NCBI RefSeq assembly: GCF_030825805.1
Contig: NZ_JAPJPF010000024.1
Span: 1-26,555 of the forward strand
Reading direction: 5' to 3'
Length of the DNA: 26,555 nt
Origin: Streptococcus sp.
GTDB lineage: Bacteria; Bacillota; Bacilli; Lactobacillales; Streptococcaceae
Shown: in pieces, positions 21,601-26,555 of the stretch
Position numbering within the stretch: position 1 is the first letter of the stretch
How the letters are laid out: every line of letters starts with the position of its first letter
Notes under the pieces: generated by a model
Databases searched by the model: none
Told to the model about the DNA's origin: nothing
What the model saw: the letters and a program-made list of their open reading frames with translations, nothing else
Translations under genes and position numbers: made by a program

Positions 21601-22119
21601 ATGAATTATTTTAACGTTGGGAAAATTATCAATACCCAAGGCTTACAAGGAGAGATGCGGGTCTTGTCTGTGACAGACTTTGCGGAAGAGCGCTTTAAAA
21701 AAGGAGCTGAATTGGCTCTCTTTGATGAGAAGGATCAGTTCGTCCAAACAGTGACCATTGCTAGCCACCGTAAGCACAAGAACTTCGATATCATCAAGTT
21801 TAAGGATATGTACCATATCAATGCCATCGAAAAGTTCAAGGGCTTTAGCCTTAAGGTTGCGGAAGAAGACTTGACGGATTTGGATGAGGGCGAGTTTTAT
21901 TACCATGAGATCATCGGCCTTGATGTTTACGAAAATGACCAGCTAATCGGTCAGATTAAGGAAATCCTGCAACCTGGTGCCAATGATGTCTGGGTGGTCA
22001 AACGCAAAGGGAAACGTGACCTTCTCTTGCCTTATATCCCACCAGTGGTGCTCACTATCGATATTCCGGGTAATCGGGTCGATGTGGACATCTTAGAAGG
22101 GTTAGACGATGAAGATTGA
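21601..22119 (+). CDS. rimM: RimM, 16S rRNA processing factor
   Basis: A 172-residue full-length RimM. The N-terminal domain begins with [18 protein letters not shown]. The C-terminal PRC-barrel carries [13 protein letters not shown], a [23 protein letters not shown] segment (about residues 119-141) and a late IPGNRVDV. It helps 30S head maturation together with S19. AGTGGAGA lies before the ATG. It overlaps trmD by 11 bases. Confidence 0.97.
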   Translation: MNYFNVGKIINTQGLQGEMRVLSVTDFAEERFKKGAELALFDEKDQFVQTVTIASHRKHKNFDIIKFKDMYHINAIEKFKGFSLKVAEEDLTDLDEGEFYYHEIIGLDVYENDQLIGQIKEILQPGANDVWVVKRKGKRDLLLPYIPPVVLTIDIPGNRVDVDILEGLDDED

Positions 22120-22825
22120 TATTTTAACCCTCTTTCCAGAGATGTTTTCTCCTTTGGAGCACTCGATCGTCGGCAAAGCGCGTGAGAAAGGCTTATTAGA
22201 AATCAACTACCATAATTTCCGTGAAAACGCGGAGAAAGCGCGCCATGTGGACGATGAACCCTATGGTGGTGGGCAGGGTATGCTTCTACGAGCGCAGCCA
22301 ATCTTCGATGCCTTTGATGCGATTGAGAAAAAGAGTCCGCGCGTGATTTTACTGGATCCTGCTGGTCGGACCTTTGACCAATCTTACGCAGAAGAGTTAG
22401 CTCAGGAAGAAGAATTGATCTTTATCTGTGGTCACTATGAGGGCTACGACGAGCGGATCAAGACCTTGGTGACAGATGAGATTTCTCTGGGGGATTATGT
22501 CCTGACGGGTGGTGAGCTGGCTGCCATGACCATGATTGATGCGACAGTGCGCTTGATTCCAGAGGTGATCGGAAAAGAGTCCAGTCACCAGGATGACAGT
22601 TTCTCGTCTGGTCTCTTAGAGTATCCTCAATACACACGTCCTTATGAATACCGAGGGATGACGGTTCCAGATGTCCTCATGAGTGGTCACCATGAAAATA
22701 TCCGTCAATGGCGTCTCTATCAGAGTTTGAAAAAGACCTTGGAGCGTCGCCCTGATCTGCTAGAAAACTATGAATTGACAGCAGAAGAAGAGAAGATGTT
22801 GGAGCAAATTAAACAAGAAGACTAA
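22109..22825 (+). CDS. trmD: TrmD, tRNA (guanine-37 N1) methyltransferase
   Basis: A 238-residue SPOUT methyltransferase of normal length. The AdoMet-binding trefoil knot shows as [27 protein letters not shown] (about residues 109-121) and [15 protein letters not shown] (about 132-146). It methylates N1 of G37 in tRNAs to prevent frameshifting. Substrate residues such as Asp in the [23 protein letters not shown] segment are present. It is translationally coupled to rimM, and a terminator follows. Confidence 0.98.
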   Translation: MKIDILTLFPEMFSPLEHSIVGKAREKGLLEINYHNFRENAEKARHVDDEPYGGGQGMLLRAQPIFDAFDAIEKKSPRVILLDPAGRTFDQSYAEELAQEEELIFICGHYEGYDERIKTLVTDEISLGDYVLTGGELAAMTMIDATVRLIPEVIGKESSHQDDSFSSGLLEYPQYTRPYEYRGMTVPDVLMSGHHENIRQWRLYQSLKKTLERRPDLLENYELTAEEEKMLEQIKQED

Positions 22826-22843
22826 CAGCCTTAGCTGTTTTTC
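22824..22843 (+). terminator. terminator after trmD
   Basis: AACAGC (22824-22829) pairs with GCTGTT (22834-22839) around CTTA, then T-rich. Confidence 0.8.
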
Positions 22844-22956
22844 TTTTGCCCTTAAATTAATAGAAAATTCTTCCTCATCCTACTAGTTATTAGTAACAAA
22901 ATGTGGTATCCTTATGGAGAGAAAAGAGATATGAAAAAGTTTTGGTGGTGTTTGCA

Positions 22957-25164
22957 ATGGGCAAAAAAATAGGAAAACCAGTCTTCACAACGGGTGTCAC
23001 AGCGACAACTCTCTTTTCAGGTTTGGCTGGACATAAGGCGCAGGCGGAGGAAATCACCCAGAAGGACACTGTTGATCAGCAATCGATGGATGTGATTGGA
23101 ATGGATACAAGTTTTATGGATGTGAATATCTTAAATGAACAGTTAGAAAAAGCCAAAAAAAGAGTTGAAGACCAACGGTTACAATTGAACCAGGCTCAAT
23201 CTGAATACAATGTAGCCAAGTCTGGGCTTGAAGCTGCTGAAGCGAACTTGCATACCACTGAAGCAAGGATTAAAGACTCCAATCAAACCTCCATTAGCAA
23301 AACTGAAAATGAAGTTGCGGTTGCAGAAGCAGTTGTTATTTTAGAAGAAGAGAAGGTACGCCAAGCAACAGAAATCGATCACCAAGTCCGTTCTGCCATA
23401 AAGAATCAAGAGAATAAAATTGCTGCCCAACAGTTGCTTGTTGATATTGCAGGTAATGAATTGAGAAAAGCCAAACAACCCATCCAGAACGATGAGACAG
23501 TATTAGCTAACGCACAGCAAAAAGATGAGCAGGCGCAAAACGAATTAAAAATAGCTCAAGCATTAGTAGTTAATCTGACAGAAACTCATGCCAATGTGCC
23601 TCAGGTCTTAAAGCAGGTTTCTAGTGAGATTGCTGGCGCACAGGAGAAAATTGAGCAACTAGCCCATCAAATTTCCCTAAAAGAAGTGGAGTTAGAACAG
23701 GTCCGTGAAGCGGCAATGCTAAGTCCCATCAATCTTCAACAGGCAAGCTATGAGGGGGTGCTTCAAGAGTGGGCCAAAGCAGGTGACCAAGATGCTGTCG
23801 AAGCCTTGTCTCTTTATAGCCGTAGGAGTGAAGAGGACCAGCTGGCAGGTGGAAAGGTCACTAGATTAGATAACGTCTTAAAAGCGTTAGAAATCGTTGA
23901 TGCCATCAATCAATATCGGCGCCATGCTGGTTTAGCGGAGCTCTTGGTAGATCCTTATCAATTGCCTGCTAGTCAACTTCAAACAGAGTATTATGTAAAC
24001 CATCGAAAAGGCTTGTCCAGTTACCAAGAGAATGAGAATGTTGCCTGGGGCTATCGACCTAGAGAAGCGGTAGCCTTCTGGTATAGTGAAAAAGACCACT
24101 ATCGTCAATTAGCCAAGCAATTCAATTTGCCGACGGATGAAAGTCAGCTAGATCCTAGTCAGATCTCCAGAAAAGTGGGACCTGAGCTATTTGCTAAGGT
24201 TGGCCACTATATCCACATGATGGGGAATCAATACAAGGCTATTTCAGTTGCCTATGCTCCAGATTTAGAAGTATCTCAAGCAGCTTTCTTTGAAGAAGGA
24301 AGTCCGCTTTATACCAGCGAAGAACTGACCAAGTGGATGAGAAAAGTTGCCAATGCAAGGACGACAAAAGCGGATGTGAAGGCTGTAAAAAATACATTGG
24401 AGAGCCTAAAGGTCGAAAAGATTAACCAAGAATCCCGCATCAATATCCTTTCTGGGCATTTATTCGATGTCAAGAATTCTCTTGCAAGTCATGAGCAACT
24501 ATTGGCACGTGCACAACGTAACTTAGCTTCTGCGATGAAGAAATGGCAGGCTGCGTCGATAGAAGTCAAGGAAGCCGAAAACTCACTGGCAGTATCACGA
24601 GCTCGTATACAAGGTAGTATTAGCCCGAAAGAAGAAGCCTTGAAAAATGTTACTCTGGCATTAGAAGAAGATAAAAAGCAATTAAAAGCTTTACAGAATG
24701 CAGCGAAGGAGACTAGATCTAAGCTTGAAGGCGCACATGCTCAACTTCAAATCGCTCAAAAACAATTAACGCAAGCTAAAGGTCATCTTAAACTGTTTAC
24801 TAATTCATCTGAACTGCTAGTTGATGCCCAAGCCTTGGTGGCTTCCGCAAAAACTGAACTTGAAGAGAAAAAAGTAGAATTTGAAACAGCCTTTGCAAGT
24901 TTTATGGCTTATCAAAAAGAAGCTAATGAGTTCAGGAGTCGGATAGAGAAAATTCAGTCAAATGAGGATGGAAACCAACCTGTAGTAGCAGGAGAAGAAG
25001 GAGCTGCTGATCAGGCCCAAGTTTCGTTACTGGCTTCTACTCAATCAGAAGATCACTTGCAAGACGAACCTAACCTTGAGAAAGCTACTGGAAAAGACGA
25101 ACACAAAAGTAAAAAGGGATTATCCAAATGGTTCCGAGGGCTAGGGTTTAAAAAAGATGAATAG
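22957..25164 (+). CDS. secreted coiled-coil protein with a CAP (SCP-like) domain, PgrA/SEC10-like
   Basis: From the ATG at 22957 the protein has 735 residues. A signal peptide (KKIGK, a hydrophobic stretch, then HKAQA before EE) precedes a coiled coil (about residues 35-245). A CAP domain follows (about 300-440, with DAINQYRRHAGL, ENENVAWGYRP and GHYIHMMGNQYKAISVAYAPD), then a second long coiled coil (about 460-650) and a charged tail ending KWFRGLGFKKDE. No LPxTG or sorting signal is visible, so it may be released or held by other means. Known relatives are surface-exclusion and adhesion proteins. Its start is doubtful: GTG 22903 is in frame, while an ATG at 22931 with a GGAGA site is out of frame by one base. 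Confidence 0.75.
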   Translation: MGKKIGKPVFTTGVTATTLFSGLAGHKAQAEEITQKDTVDQQSMDVIGMDTSFMDVNILNEQLEKAKKRVEDQRLQLNQAQSEYNVAKSGLEAAEANLHTTEARIKDSNQTSISKTENEVAVAEAVVILEEEKVRQATEIDHQVRSAIKNQENKIAAQQLLVDIAGNELRKAKQPIQNDETVLANAQQKDEQAQNELKIAQALVVNLTETHANVPQVLKQVSSEIAGAQEKIEQLAHQISLKEVELEQVREAAMLSPINLQQASYEGVLQEWAKAGDQDAVEALSLYSRRSEEDQLAGGKVTRLDNVLKALEIVDAINQYRRHAGLAELLVDPYQLPASQLQTEYYVNHRKGLSSYQENENVAWGYRPREAVAFWYSEKDHYRQLAKQFNLPTDESQLDPSQISRKVGPELFAKVGHYIHMMGNQYKAISVAYAPDLEVSQAAFFEEGSPLYTSEELTKWMRKVANARTTKADVKAVKNTLESLKVEKINQESRINILSGHLFDVKNSLASHEQLLARAQRNLASAMKKWQAASIEVKEAENSLAVSRARIQGSISPKEEALKNVTLALEEDKKQLKALQNAAKETRSKLEGAHAQLQIAQKQLTQAKGHLKLFTNSSELLVDAQALVASAKTELEEKKVEFETAFASFMAYQKEANEFRSRIEKIQSNEDGNQPVVAGEEGAADQAQVSLLASTQSEDHLQDEPNLEKATGKDEHKSKKGLSKWFRGLGFKKDE

Positions 25165-25174
25165 TTGTTATAGT

Positions 25175-25356
25175 GAGAGTGGGACAGAAATCGGTAATTC
25201 GTTAGAATTCGATTTCGTCGTCCTGCCTCCGCACAGTTGAGTAGGGCTGTAAAAGCTGATGAAATCAGCGTAGTAGAGCCCACTCAACCACTGCGTCTTG
25301 CTCAATAATCCAAAGACAATTGAGAGGGCTAGGACTTTTGTCCCAGCCTCTTTTTT
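25175..25356 (+). repeat. structured intergenic repeat with terminator
   Basis: An element of about 180 bases closes on itself: TGGGACA (25180-25186) pairs with TGTCCCA (25339-25345), and GAG with CTC outside. Inside are GAAATCG/CGATTTC, and GTTGAGT/ACTCAAC around a nested GCTGAT/ATCAGC. It ends in T6 and so also acts as a terminator for the CAP gene. From its structure it looks like a dispersed streptococcal intergenic repeat, but I saw one copy here and cannot name it. Confidence 0.6.
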
Positions 25357-25359
25357 GTT

Positions 25360-25449
25360 CTGTCAAAAACTGATGCAGAGTTTAAGAGTCAAGTAGCTAG
25401 ATTTAAAGAGAGAATGATGGATGATTTTAAAGAAATTGATAGAAAATGA
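25360..25449 (+). pseudogene. coding-like remnant before fruR
   Basis: The frame reads LSKTDAEFKSQVARF and on to a stop at 25447-25449, ending MMDDFKEIDRK. It has no proper start codon or ribosome site before it and is cut by the repeat on the left. It looks like the end of a former gene, perhaps of a coiled-coil protein. No family recognised. Confidence 0.3.
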
Positions 25450-25469
25450 AAGAAAATGATATTTAGTGC

Positions 25470-25497
25470 TTGACTTTGAAAGATAAGAGAGTATAAT
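25470..25497 (+). promoter_or_regulatory. promoter of the fruRK operon
   Basis: TTGACT (25470-25475) and TATAAT (25492-25497) are 16 bases apart. The start of transcription should be near 25504. Confidence 0.8.
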
Positions 25498-25503
25498 AGT
25501 CCT

Positions 25504-25517
25504 TGTAATCGTTTCCA
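25504..25517 (+). promoter_or_regulatory. cre-like CcpA site at the fruR transcription start
   Basis: TGTAATCGTTTCCA matches the consensus TGWAANCGNTNWCA except for one W position. It lies at the predicted transcription start, where CcpA would repress the operon during growth on glucose. Confidence 0.65.
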
Positions 25518-25529
25518 AAAGGAGGTTAT

Positions 25530-26273
25530 ATGTTAAAATCTGAACGAAAACATATCATTTTAGAAAAGGTTATCAAAGAGCGAATCGTCTCTATTGAGGA
25601 TTTAGTTCAAGAGCTAAACTCATCAGAATCAACGGTTCGACGTGATTTAGATGAACTGGAAGCAGAGAATAAACTAAGACGAATTCACGGTGGGGCTGAA
25701 AGTCTTCATTCCTTGCAAGAAGAAGAAAGCAATAAAGATAAAGCAATCAAAAACGTTCAAGAAAAATCTGCTATTGCAAAAAAAGCAGCAGAATTGATCA
25801 AAGATTTTGAAGTTGTCTTTATCGATGCAGGGACCACCAATGAATTATTAGTTCATGAATTGGCCAATCCAACCGTTACAGTTGTGACCAATTCCATTCA
25901 CCATGCAGCGAGTTTAGTGGAGAGAGATATTCCGACGGTCATCATCGGAGGGATGGTTAAGACGTCGACCGACGCTAGCATCGGAGGGATGGCCTTGAAT
26001 CAAATCGGTCAGTTAAGTTTCGATCGAGCTTTTATTGGGATGAATGGCGTCGACCTAGAGTCGTACAGCACACCGGATCTTGAAGAGGGGGCCGTCAAAC
26101 GGGCCATTTTAGAGAATGCAAAGAATACTTACATTCTCCTGGACTCGTCAAAACTCGGGCGGACATCTTTTGTAAAGGTAGCTCCGGTGAAGAGAGCAAC
26201 CATCATTACCAATGCTTCAGATACGGAAATCCTTTCTAAATTAAAAGAAAAAACGGAGGTTATTGAGGTTTGA
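25530..26273 (+). CDS. fruR: DeoR/GlpR-family regulator, FruR
   Basis: A 247-residue DeoR-family repressor. A helix-turn-helix lies at about residues 19-55 (VSIEDLVQELNSSESTVRRDLDELEAENKLRRIHGGA), and the C-terminal sugar-phosphate sensor has DAGTTNELLVHEL, VVTNSIHHA and FIGMNGVD. In streptococci this class represses fructose-use genes and senses fructose 1-phosphate. fruK begins inside its stop codon, which supports the fructose assignment. AGGAGG precedes the ATG. Carries a cre-like site upstream. Confidence 0.93.
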   Translation: MLKSERKHIILEKVIKERIVSIEDLVQELNSSESTVRRDLDELEAENKLRRIHGGAESLHSLQEEESNKDKAIKNVQEKSAIAKKAAELIKDFEVVFIDAGTTNELLVHELANPTVTVVTNSIHHAASLVERDIPTVIIGGMVKTSTDASIGGMALNQIGQLSFDRAFIGMNGVDLESYSTPDLEEGAVKRAILENAKNTYILLDSSKLGRTSFVKVAPVKRATIITNASDTEILSKLKEKTEVIEV

Positions 26274-26555
26274 TTTATACAGTTACATTAAACCCAGCGA
26301 TTGATTACATCGTCCGTCTCGATCATGTAGAGACAGGGGCGGTCAACCGGATGGCTTCGGAAGATAAATTCGCCGGTGGTAAAGGAATCAATGTCAGTCG
26401 TGTCTTAAAGCGTCTCGATATCGAGAACACAGCGACTGGATTTATCGGTGGTTTCACAGGACGCTTCATTGAAGACGTACTGACCAGCGAAGCTATTTCG
26501 ACCAACTTTGTGACAGTGGACCAAGATACACGGATCAATGTCAAGATCAAGGCTG
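26270..26555 (+). CDS. fruK: 1-phosphofructokinase, N-terminal part (runs off the window)
   Basis: A TTG at 26270-26272 overlaps the fruR TGA by four bases (TTGA) and opens a frame to the window's end, 95 codons and one base. It begins IYTVTLNPAIDYIVRLD and continues with NRMASEDKFAGGKGINVSRVLKRLDI, the N-terminal PfkB-family signature of 1-phosphofructokinase. This enzyme makes fructose 1,6-bisphosphate from the fructose 1-phosphate delivered by the fructose PTS. A GGAGG site lies ten bases upstream of the TTG. The rest of the gene lies beyond the window. Confidence 0.93.
   Translation, partial: MIYTVTLNPAIDYIVRLDHVETGAVNRMASEDKFAGGKGINVSRVLKRLDIENTATGFIGGFTGRFIEDVLTSEAISTNFVTVDQDTRINVKIKA

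Noticed and set aside
25053..25283. minus-strand frame across the end of the CAP gene and the repeat
   Set aside because: Made of repeat sequence and antisense coding sequence; no start signals.
1..26555. CRISPR array, tRNA, rRNA, insertion sequence or prophage
   Set aside because: No regular direct repeats, no cloverleaf with CCA end, no rRNA-like segment and no transposase, integrase or phage structural gene were seen.

Overview
The window looks like a chromosomal segment of a low-GC Firmicute of the genus Streptococcus, probably the mitis/sanguinis/parasanguinis side. The grounds are the gene content and order: a uvrB tail near mutX, a PyrR-attenuated pyrR-pyrB-carA-carB locus, lepA, the rpsP-khpA-rimM-trmD block and fruR-fruK. 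Short intergenic regions with extended -10 promoters and compact U-tailed terminators fit too. The species is inferred, not proven. I saw no rRNA, tRNA, CRISPR array, transposase or prophage.

Layout. 1-53 is the 3' end of uvrB. 54-2018 is a markedly AT-rich insert with two tightly coupled genes, an SMC/ABC-type AAA ATPase and a small TOPRIM-like protein, which resembles a two-gene anti-phage module of the OLD/RloAB/PARIS kind. 2190-5909 holds housekeeping and accessory genes: two small membrane proteins (one with an apparent frameshift at its start), a NUDIX hydrolase, a hotdog thioesterase overlapping a HAD phosphatase, a PhnA/YjdM zinc-ribbon protein and a Pr6Pr membrane protein.

5965-10637 is the pyrimidine locus: promoter, PyrR-binding leader and terminator, pyrR, an intact pyrB, then carA-like and carB-like genes. 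Those last two are the most unusual genes here. CarA has lost its catalytic cysteine. CarB is about half the normal length, has lost key ATP-grasp residues, and stops before the second synthetase ATP-grasp and the allosteric domain. Yet both frames are open, well spaced and served by good ribosome binding sites, so they look like a retained pseudo-carbamoyl-phosphate synthetase rather than simple decay.

10653-13455 (minus strand) is an operon of a LexA-like (HTH + S24) regulator, a Cof-type HAD phosphatase and peptidase T, driven by a promoter that carries repeated GAATTAAAT half-sites. 13596-15976 has a GNAT acetyltransferase and lepA. 16052-17734 has two paralogous lipoproteins duplicated together with their promoters, with a possible small RNA between them. 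17748-20516 has a cysteine-cluster protein, a YjjG/PynA-like nucleotidase, an unknown membrane protein, and an unknown anchored protein that may be read from a leaderless mRNA.

20531-22843 is the ribosome/tRNA maturation block rpsP-khpA-mazG-like-rimM-trmD. 22957-25164 encodes a secreted coiled-coil/CAP-domain protein without a visible wall anchor and with a doubtful start. It is followed by a roughly 180-base structured repeat ending in a terminator. The window ends in the fructose operon: promoter, cre-like site, fruR, and the first part of fruK.
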